A stretch of DNA of 64,000 nucleotides from Marsupella aquatica (GCA_973895155.1 OZ316899.1:2294001-2358000); one strand, 5' to 3'; positions 31,219 to 43,830 are shown, numbered from the stretch's first letter. The notes: generated by a model from the letters alone, not told the origin. Numbers and translations: made by a program.

Positions 31219-32705
31219 TGTGGTATGGGTGTCCCTGCAATTTTTTCTGGAAACTTGTTTATTTTTAGCATATCACAAGATTTACTTACACTTTAGACAC
31301 CTTCCGGCCAACATTTACTTGTTCTGGACACTTATAGAAATATTTGACATCTCCGGCTTTCCTGACGATTCCTAGTGTACTTTGCCCGACGCTGTGACCA
31401 GCGCCCGTTTCTTTTACTCAAGACGCTGCGGAAGCGTCCAACCTCCTCATGACGCTTTTGGCAGTGCCCGACCGCCACCAAGACTCTATGAGGATTTCGA
31501 CCGACCGCCACCAAGACTCTATGAGGATTTCGACCGACCGCCACCAAGACTCTATGAGGATTTCGACCGACCGCCACCAAGACTCTATGAGGATTTCGAC
31601 CGACGCTGTGGAAAGCGTCAGCTTCAACACACGACGCTGTGAGCAGCGTCCACCCTAGTATTGACGCTGTGAGCAGTGTGAGCAGCGTCCGTTGGTTTTA
31701 CTTAAGACGCTTCTAGCAGCGTCCAGATTCTCCCGACGCTTCTAGCAGCGTCCGCTCAACACTTAGTTTTTGAAGTAGATTACTAGTAAAGTAGTATTCT
31801 ACCACCCTTGTTGAAGTACTTATGCTGTGCTTCTCCCTTGTTTAGTTTTAAGCTTGGAAAGGCACGACTGTTCTTACCTCCTCCATTTTAGGATTCCAGC
31901 ACTTATAAGACAGAGTAGAATGCTCATTTGAAGTAGAGAGAAATAGAGTTAATACTGTATTCAGAATTGAGTCTTCTGAATAGTTTTCTCCTCCTTCCAT
32001 TGTAACAAGGCATGCTGTGAGTGTTTTGTATGGAAGTAAAGCTATATTGATTGAAGTTAAGATTGAATTCAAGAGATTCCTGTGGTGATTGAATTCAGTT
32101 GCAGATTTCTGAAACTCGTATTGAATTCACTGCTAGGCTTGCTTGCAGAGTCGGGATTCGCTAGCCAATTCAAGAATAGTTAATGATAAATGAGAAGTAA
32201 ATTCTGATTCTCAGAGTAGTTAGTACTGTTGCTTTGATTCTGGAATATGGTTTAGAGTTTGACTGAATTGCGTATCGCTGATGTCAAACCATGTTGACGG
32301 CATTTTAAATCATATCATTCATTTGCAATCAGAAAGCTTCTGCTTCATCAGATTGAGAATTCCATTATCATTAACCTTTGTGTTTTGAAGAGTGAGATGG
32401 ATGAATTATGAGATAGATTTCATGTCTATACTGAGCCCAAATCCTTTCTGAAGGAGTGGCAGTAGCTTGTAGTCTCTAAATCCTTACTCATTTCTTCTCT
32501 AATTCATAAATCAGAAGTTCAGTTACTTTGTTGTTTGTTTATTCGATTTTTTTTATTGAGAAGTGAAGTCAACATAGAGCTCAAGACTCTAAATCACTCG
32601 GAGTGATAAAAGTTATACAATTCATTCTGAAATCTGTTCTTAAAGGGATCGAAACCCTGGTTTTAGGTGAGGAGAGTCACTTTTGATACTTAGCACTATA
32701 CGACA
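31219..32705 (+). repeat. Element D 3' LTR (1487 bp)
   Basis: Matches 18997-20450 except for a fourth 33-bp unit (31469-31600). Followed by TGCCA (32706-32710). Confidence 0.96.
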
Positions 32706-32710
32706 TGCCA

Positions 32711-35700
32711 TTCCAAGCATAAGGAGAAATCTCCCTGATGCTCAGTCTCCCTTGTGCTATTACCAACATAATCTCCTGGACTTTGTTCTAAACCTGGTCC
32801 CTATGTCTTTGAAAGTGAACAATCCTAAAGTCATTTCTATAGTTTAATCTTAGCCATTCAGTGTTCAGCCAATCCCTTGCTCTTAAGTTGCAGTCTGTCA
32901 TACTTCCTACCCTGAGGGAAACGTCTGCTGACAGCAAACAGGTTGGAAACAGTTTCTGAAAGCACAAGTTTAAAATCAAAAGCACGCTTATTCAGTTTTT
33001 TGAAAACCTGTTCATTCCATGCTAGCCAGAGAGCCCACAATAGCTGATATGTGAGAAATAGTCTAGCAGTGTGGGTATGTGCTCGTCCGACGGAAGCCTC
33101 CAGTAGATCCAAAAGACTGTGTCCATAACTGAACAAAAAGCCCTGTCCCACTTCAAGCCCAAAACTCCAGCATGTGGACACAAATGGACAATGAAAGAAA
33201 AGGTGGGGGATCATCTCCAGGTGTTCCAAGCAAAAAGAGCAGATCCCCGGGTCCGCCCCGATGGTAAGAGCTTGAGAGCCCGTGAAGAGACCTCCCACAA
33301 TTATTCTCCAGATGAAAGTTTTAGCCCTTGTAGAAAGATCAGATCACCATAGATTTGCCCAACATTTCATCCATTGTGTCTCTGTGTACTCTGAGCCCCA
33401 TATCCTGTTCCATCTTTGATAATCAGCCCCTTTTGGCCTCAGCATCTGGTAAATGTGATGATTGGGTATTTTAAAATACGTTGAAGACCTCTGATCATCA
33501 GCCCAACGCCACAATCTCGCACCTGGTTTGTATCCCCAGTCACAGTTGGCTTGGTCCCGTATCTTTTGAAGACGGAGCTTGCTGCGGTCCCGGTAAGCCA
33601 GGTCAAACCCACGTAGTCTGTGCCACCTTTCTGCTAAAGATCTCCAGGAGTGGGTTGCCTCATCCCACAGGTCCATAATAGCCTTAATTCCAAGCTCCCC
33701 AAGTAGCTCCGTAGTAATTTCCATATGGTCCTGCAACTAGGACTGTACAGCGGAGAGCATCCCCAATGCTCCAACGACCAGGAAATCCAACAGCCCCGGG
33801 GACAAAACATAGATGCGCCCGCAGAGAGACCCAGGCCTTCCATAGGCCACCTGAGTAAGGCATCCCTCCGCCATTGCGCAGAGAGCACAAAAGTAACTTG
33901 TCTTTGACTGTGTAACCGTTCCTTCTAATCGTTCAAAAATTCTGCCACCCCACCAGATTTAGATTTGCCAAAAAGAGACAAGTCCATTCTGAAGCCGAGG
34001 AGTCAAGAGCTTTCGTGATCCACTGGGTTAATAGCGCCTCTGAATGGCATCTGAAGTCATGAAATCCAAGTCCCCCTTCCACCTTGGGTCGCGCCATCTT
34101 GGCCCACGCAACCAGGGGAGCTTCTTCTTCTGCTCAGTGCCCACAAGGTTGATACCCCACGAGAAATCCCTACACAGAGCAATCATCTTTCACTCTAGTT
34201 TGTTGGAGGCTTTCATAAACATCACATGGTATATAGGGATTGCAAGCAGCACATGTTTGATGAGCAGTGTTCTACTAGTAAATGAAAGCATCTTGCTCGA
34301 CCATGAAGCTAGACGAGAGGCAATTTTATCTAAACAGAAACTATGGATATGCTCCATCTGCAGCCCAATACCAAAAGGGGCACCAAGGTATTTGAGTACT
34401 TCTCCTTCTCTACTTATCTTACATCCTGTTTCCATGAGCCAGGCTGGTACTTCCTTCATAGCCAATGGGACAATATTCAATTTGTGCAGATTCAACTTGG
34501 CCCCCGAGGCATTCTCGTAGCAACTGAGAGCCACAATGGTGTCTGCAAACCTCCCTGGATCCGTCGGGATAAACATGCCAACATCGTCCGCAAAGAGCCT
34601 ATAACATACTGTCATCCACTCAGAAATTTTAATACCAGTGAGTCTATGTCCAGCCAGCTCGGCATCCAGGAAATCCATGAGAGGCTCGGTCAAGATCACA
34701 AAAACAAGTGGAGAGAGAGGACATCCTTGTCAAACTCCTCGCCTGAGCTCAATAGCCCTGCTCAGCCTCCCGTTGACGTAAACCTGGGAAGAAGCATTAG
34801 TCAGCAAAGCATGCACCAGCTTGGTGAACCATCCACTGAACCCCAGGAGTCTCATAGTTTCCCACAGATACTCGTGGTCAACTCTATTGAAGGCTTTCTC
34901 AAAATCTAATTTGAGAAAAAGAGTCTCCACCTGCCGACTGTTCACCCATTCTTGTATCAGCCATGCGAGCAAGATATTTTTGAGTATGTTTCTACCCCGG
35001 ATGAAGCCAGTTTGCTGAGTGCTAATGAATCGGGGTAGAAGTTTTTTGATTCTTAAAGCCACAATCTTTGCCAAAATCTTGTATGCCGTGTTCAGCATAG
35101 TTAAGGGTCTCCAGTCCTTGAGAAAGTGCTTGTCCGCTTTTATAGGAATGAATTTGATCAAACCATCTTTAGTCTCTGCTGCCACTTCCCCTGTTAACCA
35201 AAAGTAATGTATCATGCTCATGAAATCCGCCTTCATAAAATGCCAGCAGCTTTTGTATACCTCTGCTGTTAATCCATCAATTCCGGGAGACTTATCCGAA
35301 GGGAGATGTCCAATCACATCCTCTACTTCCTTTAGAGTAGGGAGCGCCTCCATCTGCGTGAGTTCACCAGTTGTGAATGCGTGCCTTATATTCTTCAGAA
35401 GTCTGTCTCTGCCCTACGATTTATGAGCCGTTTTGCCGGTGAGGGGGGAGCGGGAGCATAGAGCTCCATGCAAAACCGCTCCACTTCTTCCAGTATCTCC
35501 TGCCCGTTTGTCACCGTTGTACCCTCCTCCCTTTCTAGGACCCTCATAGCTTCTTGTTCTTGTTTGGCCTTGACGGTTGCAAAAAAGAACTTAGTAGATT
35601 CCTCCCCCTTGCCCAGCCATTTCACTCTCGCCATTTTCCTACATTGGTATGCTTCTTCAAATTCGGCTGCATGTAGCTTGTCTTCTAACAGGAAAAGATC

Positions 35701-35860
35701 GAGAGCGTCTACCTCAGAGTAGTCCTCTACTATAGTGCTTTAAAGCCCTGACTTCCTCCCTTAGGAAGTGCATCTCTTCAGCTGCTTGTTGTGGAGTAGC
35801 TTGTATCTCCATATATTGTTTTCTCAAGCTTTTGCTTGCTCTGGAAACTCTGGTCCAGGT
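32711..35860 (-). pseudogene. LINE ORF2: reverse transcriptase and zinc-binding C-terminus (broken)
   Basis: Read on the minus strand from 35860 down. First a pre-RT region (MARVKWLGKGEESTKFFFA, about 35634-35570). RT follows: LPSDKSPGIDGL (about 35310), DWRPLTMLNTAYKILAK (about 35110), QQTGFIRGRN, LDFEKAFNRVDHEYLW (about 34900), and the catalytic LFADDVGMFI (about 34590). The thumb-like region KLPWVAWAKM lies near 34120. Last is a zf-RVT-like zinc-binding region (CSFCLEHLEMIPHLFFHC, about 33240). Stops include TGA at 34730 within GV-QGCPLSPL, fitting CGA to TGA, and the frame shifts several times. Upstream endonuclease absent. Confidence 0.85.
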
Positions 35861-35865
35861 GTGTT

Positions 35866-36339
35866 GGGACAAGCTTTAGGACAAGCTACGCTAATTGGGC
35901 TATGAGCATGTCCTAGGGTCAAGGCGGTCAGTTGGTGATGGATAGGTACGAGGGGGAACCCGGGCCGCACCCAAGGAAGGAGTTGTTCTGGACAAACAAT
36001 GGGCGTGGGTTCTGGTTTCGGCTTATGGCATCGGGAGGATCTATTGCTGACCTATTTACCAGTGTCTGTTGAGCTTGAGTTAGGATGCTAGACTTGGCGA
36101 GTTCTAGATCCTAAAGGGTTACTTACCAAGGTGCTTGGTTGCTTGTGCAGACAATGAGGACCATGAGTAGCGATCATGTTGGAGAGCAAGTGCGGCTTCC
36201 TATGGGAGAGGCCGCTGGCGGTGCAAAGGGCACTAGGGTGCTTGCTCAAGGTATTCCGTGGAGGCATTCGGGCACCAGGGGCACTTAAATAGGCGTGAGT
36301 GCTGGGATTGGTGAGGGCGCTGGGTAGCTAGGTCCACCA
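35866..36339 (+). repeat. Element G 5' LTR, second part
   Basis: Continues 18824 after the LINE. GGGACAAGCTTTAGGACAAG here matches 54104 onward (GGGAGAAGCTTTAGG). Ends CCACCA at 36339, as does the 3' LTR at 54564. Confidence 0.88.
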
Positions 36340-36343
36340 CTTG

Positions 36344-36361
36344 TGGTATCAGAGCGATTGT
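36344..36361 (+). promoter_or_regulatory. Primer binding site of element G (initiator tRNA-Met type)
   Basis: TGGTATCAGAGCGATTGT, four bases after the LTR. The first 12 bases are the usual complement of the plant initiator tRNA-Met 3' end. Confidence 0.9.
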
Positions 36362-36689
36362 TGGTATAGACACCGGGCCGGGGTTGTGCTAAGTCAGAAT
36401 CCAAACATCTTAACGGTTTTTTGGGGGGACTTAGTGCTTCAATGTGCCCAGCGGGTTGACTGCGGGCAGATTCGGTCGTTGGGAACATGGCTAAAACACT
36501 CAATCAAAGAGTGGCAAACAGGCTCCCCCCGCCAAGGGGAGAGCCCAAGTTCAAGATGAACAGAAGGAGGATGGGTCAACTTCCCTAGACAAACGTTACA
36601 AGCAGGATGACAAAGACGTGACGGCCGAACCGTCAACCGCCATGGCAAATACGTCAAGTGCATAGCGTCATTGACTTAAAGGGAAGGAG

Positions 36690-38035
36690 GTGGCCAATCC
36701 TTCAAAGGATGGGTCGGAAAATGACGGCTCCGACACGGATGGAAGGAATGATAATGCTGAAGCTGAATTGGAGGAAGAGGGTCAGGACCCAGAGGAGGAA
36801 CTGATCCCAGCCTTGAGAGGGTTGGATGCGGAACCAGAGGATGATGTCAAGCAGGACGTCATTGTGGATAATTTGACCAAGCAGAACCAGGGAAATGCGG
36901 GTGATGCCTCAGTCCCAAGAGGTCATGGTGCTCGCAAGACACTGGGAGTGTCACCAAAATCCACAACAGAACCTCAGGACAGGCGGCCCGCAAAGGAAAG
37001 GCGGTTGGATGATCGTCCTCATACAACCCGCAAGGGCCCAACCGCTGATGACGGTTTGGGTCCGTTGACTCAAGACCAACGACTCATTTATGAGCAATTG
37101 GAACACAACAAGGGGGCCCAGATTAAGTACTTACTTAGTCTAGGTAGTCAGAGTGCAACGCGTCTCGAGGGGGGAATGGTAGTTGGACGGAGTATGTTCC
37201 AAGTGAACCAGCTACTGACTCCTCCAACTTACGATGGGGCCTACAAACAAAGTGGACAAAAGTTCTAGAGTTGGCTCTCCACAATGGAGATTCATCTCCA
37301 AGCGTGCATTGAGCGTTCCATTTGGGCTACCACAACCGCTCCTTACCTGAAGGACTATGCCTTGACTTGGTACAAGTCATGGAAGAAGTTGCGAGAGGAC
37401 TCCTCCTTGCCATTAACTTGGGAAAACCTGGTTGAGGGACTCCGTGCTCATGTCACCACTAAGTACCCGCAGCGGCACGCTTAGAAATGTGTAACGGAGA
37501 TGAGCTTCAGGGGTTATAACCAAAAGTTCATCACTTATTACCAGAACCAATTGGCGTGTATCTGGGCGGGGCAAGAGACCCTACGTACACAGCTTCACAA
37601 CTTTATAGTGAAGCTCCCGTCGTTGCTCAGGGAAAAGTTGCAGGAAAAGCATCACGCGTTCAAAACGCTTTCTGACGCCTTTGACAAGGCCACTACATTG
37701 GTGAATAACCGGCCGGACTTGGCGAAGGTGGGTGGCAAGGGATCCAAGGGGGGAGTTGGGAAAGCTAAAGGTCCCGGGAATAAGCGTAAGCAACCTGAGG
37801 GGGCGAGGGCCGGTGGTTCGGATCCCCAGCCCCAGAATGGAGAAGCTAAGCAAAACCGGAAGGCCAGAAACTTCAAGAAAGGAATCTCATCGGCGCAGAA
37901 AGCAAAGAAATAGGCACTCATGGAGTAGAGGCGGGCTGAAGGTTTGTGCTTCACTTGTGGTGCCATGTGCCATCAAAGTAAGGATTGTTCCACAAAAGGT
38001 GGCAAGCCAAGCGGAGATGGAGGGTAGAAGAGCAT
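36690..38035 (+). pseudogene. gag: Element G gag (broken)
   Basis: One frame (0) from about 36690 with repeated stops. Acidic N-terminus (EEEGQDPEEEL), then a Gag capsid region (PPTYDG, IWATTTAPYLKDYALTWYKSW, VEGLRAHVTTKYPQ), a Lys/Gly-rich linker, and one CCHC zinc knuckle (CFTCGAMCHQSKDC, about 37948-37990). TAG stops at 37266, 37482, 37911 and 37926 stand where Gln would be expected and fit CAG to TAG. No ATG start was settled. Confidence 0.85.
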
Positions 38036-38089
38036 TAAGGTAAGTATCGCTCTAACCAAACCCTTAGTAGCTGACAAGGTCCTTGTATG

Positions 38090-39633
38090 GGATGTTCCTG
38101 CCAGAGAGAAGGTATTGTTGCAAGAGAAGATACCTAAAGTTAAGACAATGGATCCTGAAAGACTGATTTTGTGAATGTCACTTCTAACGGTAATCTGGAT
38201 GTTGCATTGGTGGATACAGGCGCGACCACCTGCTTCATAAGTGGGCAGGCGGCGGCATGTCTTGGGGTGGATGTGCAAGAGTTGCTACAACCGTTAGTAT
38301 GCAAGTTTGCCAATGACACAAAGGGGATAGTGTCGAGAGTGGTACATAGACTTTGAGTAGAGGTCATAGGCGAACAACAAAATTTTGTTAGTCAGGAGAT
38401 GTTCTACGTTCTAGACGGTCTAGCCGTAGACTTCATTTTGTCGGTAGGTTATCTCAGAAAGCACAATGTTACCTTGAAACTGGGGGATGAAGTGCTCCAT
38501 TTTCCCAATAAGGGCAATGAGCCCATTGCTGTACACGAAGTTACCAAAAATAAAGAAAGATTTCTCAAAGTAACTAAAGTGTCGTGGTTGTCTCCGTGTG
38601 TATCGGCGAAGCAATGGTGGAAAGACTTCAAGGGTGGACATGGATGTTTCTTCTTTCATCTCCACCTAGTTAAGGAGGCTGCTTTGTAGCCAATGGTCAA
38701 GTCAGCTAAGGTTAGGCCGGACTGCGGTTGAATTCCTAACATTGTAGAGGAATTCAATGACGTGCTCTCGCAAAAGCTACCTAAAGGTTTACCCGAGCGG
38801 AGAGAAGTGGATCACCAAGTTGAGTTGGAGCCAGGTTTGGCTCCTCAGGCTAAAGCTCCTTATTGTTTGAACCTGAACGAGCAAATGATGTTGAAGAACG
38901 TCTTGGAAGAGTTGATTGACCAAGGGTTCATTTGTCCTAGTAAGAGTCCTTATGGGGCGCCCGCGCTGTTTGTGTCCAAAAAGGATGGTACTTTGAGATT
39001 GTGCACAGATTATCGGGCCCTCAATAAGCAGACGGTAAAGAACAAGTACCCGTTACCTCATATGGATGACCTCGTTGATTGCCTCTCGGGGGCTAGGAAC
39101 TTTTCAAAAGTGGACTTGCGGTCTGGGTAGACGACATCCTAATCTACTTGAAAACGTTGGAGGAACATGAGCAATTGCTCAGAGAAGTGTTCTCTCACCT
39201 TCGTAAGGCTCGTCTTGCTAAACCTAGCAAGTGCGAGTTTGCGATGAACAAGATTCAGTTCCTCAGCCATACCTTTACCCCGGAAGGGATTACGCCTAGT
39301 CAGGACAAGCTTAAGGAGATCAAAGAATGGGAGCGCCCGTCCAATGTAAGGCAGGTTAGAGCCTTCTTAGGATTTACGGGGTTCTATCAGAGATACACGA
39401 AAGACTATGTGAGGATTGCAAGGCCCCTAAACCCGCTAACATTGAAAAACAAAGTGTTTGCATGGACACAAGATTGCGACTTAGCATTCCTAGAACTTAA
39501 GCGGCTAATGATAACGCCGCCGGTTCTAAAGTTACCTGAGATGCGGAAGCCGTTCGAGATTTGGATAGACGCAAGTGATTATGCCATTGGCGCTTATCTT
39601 CACCAAGATGGGCGTCCTGTGGCCTTTGAGTCA
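38090..39633 (+). pseudogene. pol: Element G protease and 5' half of pol, with internal RT deletion
   Basis: Retropepsin ALVDTGATTCFIS at about 38205-38245 with a normal DTG. TGA at 38354 fits CGA to TGA; a TAG at 38687 and TGA at 38728 also break it. RT begins at about 38770 ([39 protein letters not shown]). At about 39126 KVDLRSG jumps directly to VDDILIY, so roughly 60 residues, including the MPFGL-type motif, are lost; a frameshift accompanies this. Then RT thumb and RNase H start (FLGFTGFYQRY, FEIWIDASDYAIGAYL) until FES, where transposon F cuts it after base 39633. Confidence 0.88.
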
Positions 39634-39658
39634 GGTGGAAAGCATGATTGAGGGGTAC
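39634..39658 (+). repeat. Left terminal inverted repeat of element F
   Basis: 25 bases, a perfect inverse of 50839-50863. AAAAAGGACTGGG follows at about 39673. Confidence 0.93.
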
Positions 39659-39944
39659 CAAAATGTGCAAAAAGGACTGGGATTCTGGGATGGCAGTCCT
39701 TGCAATTCTTGGCACATGAATGGTTGAGATGACAAGGATCTTGAGCCGCCAAGGACGTTTTGAACTCACTTTGAGACAAAACGTACTTAAGACTTAATAA
39801 TGACATTGGTGGGGCCAGGACATTATGAGGACTCCAAACGCGCGGAGTTCTCTGCCAATTTGAATCCCTTGAGAAGAGAAGTGCGGCCAACGCGAGAGTT
39901 GTACAGTTGTCCACAAAACTTCCCGCTCACAGAAAGCTTGGGTC

Positions 39945-40210
39945 GCCCATTTCTCACTTGCACTTGTTTCACTTGGGCGGAGCTCTATCCGCCCATTTCT
40001 CACTCAAGTTTCACCTGGGTGGAGCTCTATCCACAGAGCGTATGTGGTAATGGGGGTTTGAGCATTGTGGATTTGCCAATTGATAGAGGATTGCTGCTTG
40101 ACGGGTTGTTGATTGCTGCGCATTGGGGGATTGGTCATTGCTGTGGATCGGGGATCGTGGATTGCTGCGCATTGGGGGATCATTGATTGCTGGGCATTGG
40201 CGGATTGCGA
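39945..40210 (+). repeat. Subterminal direct repeats of element F
   Basis: Two copies of a roughly 43-base unit starting CGCCCATTTCTCACT (39946 and 39991), then several copies of a GATTGCTGCGCATTGGGGGA-type unit to about 40210. No gene is apparent. Possibly transposase binding or promoter region of the plus-strand gene. Confidence 0.6.
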
Positions 40211-40485
40211 GCTACTTAATTGCGGTGGAGGATTACTGCTTGTTACTAGTTGGTTGCTGCTCGATGGAAACTACTCGGTGAGTTGCAAAGCAGACATCAG
40301 AGGGGACTTAATTTTGTTATCGTGGCTAGAAGGTATAGCTCAAACTTCAAATTTATGTATATTCCTATATAGGCTATCGCTCCGTGTAGTTTAGTCCACC
40401 CTGTGAGGCGTACCTTTACATATTGTGGGCAGAGGTCTTATTGAGTGTTTAGTCATAGTTTTTTTGTTTATTCAGGAAGAGTTCG

Positions 40486-42912
40486 ATGGATACCACTTCT
40501 CCATTGACAGTTGATGGAGGGGTGGATGTCAAGTCGATACAGCGAGTATCCAATGTCCTGGCGAAAGCTGAGACAGGCATCACGAAGGAAAACACCAAAG
40601 CTCAACTGCCAAGAGTAGCTAAGAAAGTGAAAGGCCAGAGCTCTGATGTAACTTGGTCTCCGACCGAGTTCTACAAGGATGCAGCCTGGTTTGCTACAAA
40701 CTTTGGTCTCCCCAATGAGGGTGAAACTCCGCACAAGATTTTAGATCTCACCGAGGAATAGTTGAGTGCGTGCTTTGGTGAGGTAACAAGGAATGGCTAT
40801 AAGCTAAGTACTTGCACGGGTATTCCTCTTGATGAGATTTTAGCACTGTCTCAAGTGGTGGACGGGTATGAGAAGCCTGTTAATGGAATTCTATCTCATA
40901 CGTTTGTCAAAGGTGCCTATGCTGAGCGGGTGCTTCATAGAAAGGTAAATTGGGCAGCTTATGCATCGACAAAACTGAAGGGTCAGGTAACTCAGTGGTC
41001 ACGAGATGGGAAAGGTAGGCCTGATGGCCCTCCTTGTGTTAGAAAGCCTCAACTGTATTCAGCTCCAAAGTCTTCGTCAGAGACTAAACCCGTCGTCTGT
41101 GACGGACAGTTAGCACTTTTTGAGAGCCCTAAAAGTGTCGTGCCCAAGGAGCTTGGCAGTTGCAGCTTGACTAAGGTTAGGACAGTACCTCCTCCCACAC
41201 CTATTCTATGTGTTTGTCCATCCGAGAAGAGACAGATTCCCTTGAAAGTGAAGAACGTTCTGGTATCTGCCATAGAAGTCGAGATATCTAAAATGAGGGG
41301 TCAGCTCGTGTCTGTGAACAAGAGGTTCGACAAGGTCCATTCTACCATGGACAAACTGAAGGTAATTCAGTTGGGACGTGATGATGTGGAGAGCTCATTA
41401 CAGCAAGAGATTGAGAACCTACGACTTCAAGAAGATAAAATCTCCAACGAAATTGATGCAGAAGAAATTGCAGTGGAAGAACTAACGATCGACATTGAGT
41501 TGGAATCCAACAAGCAGGGTGAAGGAGAGGCGATTGAAGAGGTACTTTGAGATTTCCTCCTTCATCTTGCTAGGATCATGTCCTTTCTCTATTCAGGACC
41601 CGTTTGTTTGCGGTTGTGGACTTCAATGTGGGCTTTAGGCGATGGACCTTGTGGCAAGAGATGTGATTGTTTGAAATGTTGATATTGCAAGTTAACAATG
41701 ACTTGTTGGCCTTGATGGGGACAACGCTGAGAACTCACGAGAGTACAGTCATCCAGCTTTCTAGCCTTTTGGAAGCCACCCGACGGGATTTGCATAGTGT
41801 GAAGGCAAGATTACAGAGAAAACAAGAGTATGACGAGAGTGTGCCTAAAATGATGTCCCGGATGTTTGACTTATCTAACAAGTTAACAGCAAAACGCCGA
41901 AAGATTGAATCTAATTTGAAGCATCAGGAAGTAGAGCTTGCGATTGTGGCAGACGTTTTATGCAACCCATGTCCTGCAGTGATGCCACGTTATACCCTTA
42001 CGTCCACTGAAACAAGTTTTAGCAGAGTTTCTGTATCAAGTTGTCCAATTTGTTGCAATGGATACCATTGCTACAATTGGATCCCAGCATCATGTGGGCA
42101 CACATATCATCCTGCATGTTTGTTTACTTATATTCATTCATGTACGGGCGGCCCACAATGCAAGGCATGCGGGGCAATTTTCAGTAATGACTGGTTACAA
42201 ACCTGGGGTTTAGATGATGAGCAAGGCTACAAAGAGGGCACTCATATAGCCCTAGAGCATCATCCAATGGCCATGGAAGTGGAGGACCTATATGGGAAGA
42301 ACTGTAGGTGATTGGCCCAGAGGCGACAGTTGGTGAACAATATGGTCTCAATCGAAGGAAAGGTATCCACACTGATCTGCACTTTAATTGCTAGTTGGCT
42401 TTCAATTGATGAATTTGCAATCTTTGGAGATGGATGGGTTACGAATGGATGTTGAGCACTGTTCACTGTGTACTGCTTCTTATGGAACATGGTCTGCTGT
42501 TGTGGAGCAGGATTTGCAAGAGATTGTTGAGTGATGCTTGGCTTCTATAACACCTTCTTCCACGGTTGAGGATGCAGCTATTGAGGATTGCGGTGGTGAA
42601 GACAGATCATCCAAGATGGTCATGTTGTCACCAAAGGTTGAGGATGAGGATTCAGGGAAAAAACGGAAGTGTGATGTAGATTCTAGCAGGAAGGTGAAAT
42701 TAATACCGTTGTTGAGTGCTAAGCCTGGTCAACATGTGCTAACGCCTAGTGCCACTCTCCCATTTTCCCCAAAGGCAGATGTCACCTTTAAGACATACTC
42801 TTCACTGAAGACTCCAAGCCCTTATGGACCGACAATACCTCCACCAAATTGCAATGGTGTAGATGCTAGGCCAAAGAAGAAGCTTTACAATATGCCTCGG
42901 ATAACGTTTTAA
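40486..42912 (+). pseudogene. Element F gene 1: coiled-coil and RING-like zinc protein, three exons (broken)
   Basis: ATG 40486. Likely exons 40486-41518, 41692-42362 and 42430-42912; the introns begin GT and end AG and keep the frame. Exon 1: an N-terminal domain (TWSPTEFYKDAAWFATNFGL, GIPLDEILALSQVVDGYEKP) then a coiled coil (about 41270-41520). Exon 2: more helix, then a RING-like zinc module at about 42037-42170 (CPICCNGYHCYNW, CGHTYHPACLF, CKACGAIF). Exon 3: acidic and basic tail with KKRK as possible nuclear signal. In-frame stops TAG 40759, TGA 42309 and TGA 42532 each fit a C-to-T change, so this copy is dead. Probably an accessory protein of the transposon; function not known. Confidence 0.65.
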
Positions 42913-43199
42913 GTCGTACATTCTGTGGCTGTTGAAGATGTGGTGTGCATTTTGCAATGCGCATACCGTGATTTTCATGCCTTTTGTGTTTAAAACTTCC
43001 TCTATGCTCTTTGGCAGCTTCGAAAGACCAGCCGCAAATCATATTTTTGAGCAATTCTCAGTTTCTCACTGGTAAGTCTTCACTAAACCCTCTATTGGCA
43101 AATGTCATGTGCAAATGATGAGGAACCTTTAGCAAAGTCTTGTTGGTAATAGCACAGTCACTCTCTAATCCGAGTAATCTTAGATGAGGGGTCTGGTCC

Positions 43200-43830
43200 T
43201 TTTTGAAAGGAGTGTACACAGGAGCGAGTCTTGTACAGTCCTTTTACACTTAGTTCATGACTTGTGTCAATTAAACGAGTTCTGAAATCTGCTCTGTCAA
43301 GGACTGTGAGCCCTTGTCAACCATTTTTTACCTCTTAGTTGTTCTTCTTTGTTAAGGACTGGGTGGCCTTCGTGAAGGAGTGGGTGTCAGTTTTCAAGGA
43401 GTCCATGTCCATTGTGAAAGGAGTCTGACCCCTTTTCCAAGGAGTCTATTTCCTTTTCCAAGGAGTTCAGGTCCTTCTGAAGCAAGTGCATGTCCTTGGT
43501 CAAGGAGTGTCACTCCTTTGTTAAGGAGTGCATGTCCTTTTTAAAGGACTGATGGTCCTTGACAAAGGAGCACTAGTCCTTTGAAAGGACAGTTGGTCCT
43601 TGACAAAGGAGCAATAGTCCTTTTGAAAGGACTTTTGGTCCTTGTAAAAGGAGTGTTACTCATTTCCAAAGGACTGTTCATTTAGGAGTGTTTGTCCTTT
43701 GGAAAGGAGTGCGTGTCCTTCTTAAAGTAGTAGACATCTTCGAAAAAGGAGTTGAACAGGGAGTGCATGTCCTTAGAGAAGGAGTGATTCTCCTTTTTGA
43801 GGAGTGGGTGTGATTCAAGTAATTTCTCCC
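43200..43830 (+). repeat. Repeat array of AAGGAGTG and TGTCCTT units in element F
   Basis: An irregular array of about 25-30 base units mixing AAGGAGTGNNTGTCCTT in both orientations, so neighbouring units can form hairpins. It lies in the gap between genes 1 and 2 of element F. Non-coding. Confidence 0.8.

Larger units (their letters stand above)
18997..32705 (+). mobile_element. Element D: young, nearly intact Ty3/gypsy retrotransposon of Athila/Tat type, 13.7 kb
   Basis: LTRs 18997-20450 and 31219-32705 begin TGTGGTATGGG and end TATACGACA. TGCCA flanks the element (18992-18996 and 32706-32710). The PBS (tRNA-Asp type) starts at 20457. Order: LTR, PBS, 1.2-kb leader, gag-protease, in-frame UGA, pol, internal polypurine tract, ORF3, in-frame UGA, retropepsin-like ORF, polypurine tract, LTR. 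The LTRs appear identical apart from one 33-bp repeat unit, so the insertion is recent. It sits in the 3' region of the LINE. Confidence 0.96.
18825..35860 (-). mobile_element. 5'-truncated LINE inserted in the 5' LTR of element G, itself holding element D
   Basis: GTGTT stands at both borders (18820-18824 and 35861-35865), and the LTR reads through correctly when the unit is removed (compare 54095-54115). Without element D the LINE is about 3.3 kb. It starts inside ORF2 upstream of RT and lacks an endonuclease, as usual for 5' truncation. Its 3' end (18825-18996) has no clean poly(A) tail, so this end and the short TSD are less certain than the LTR-element borders. Confidence 0.7.
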
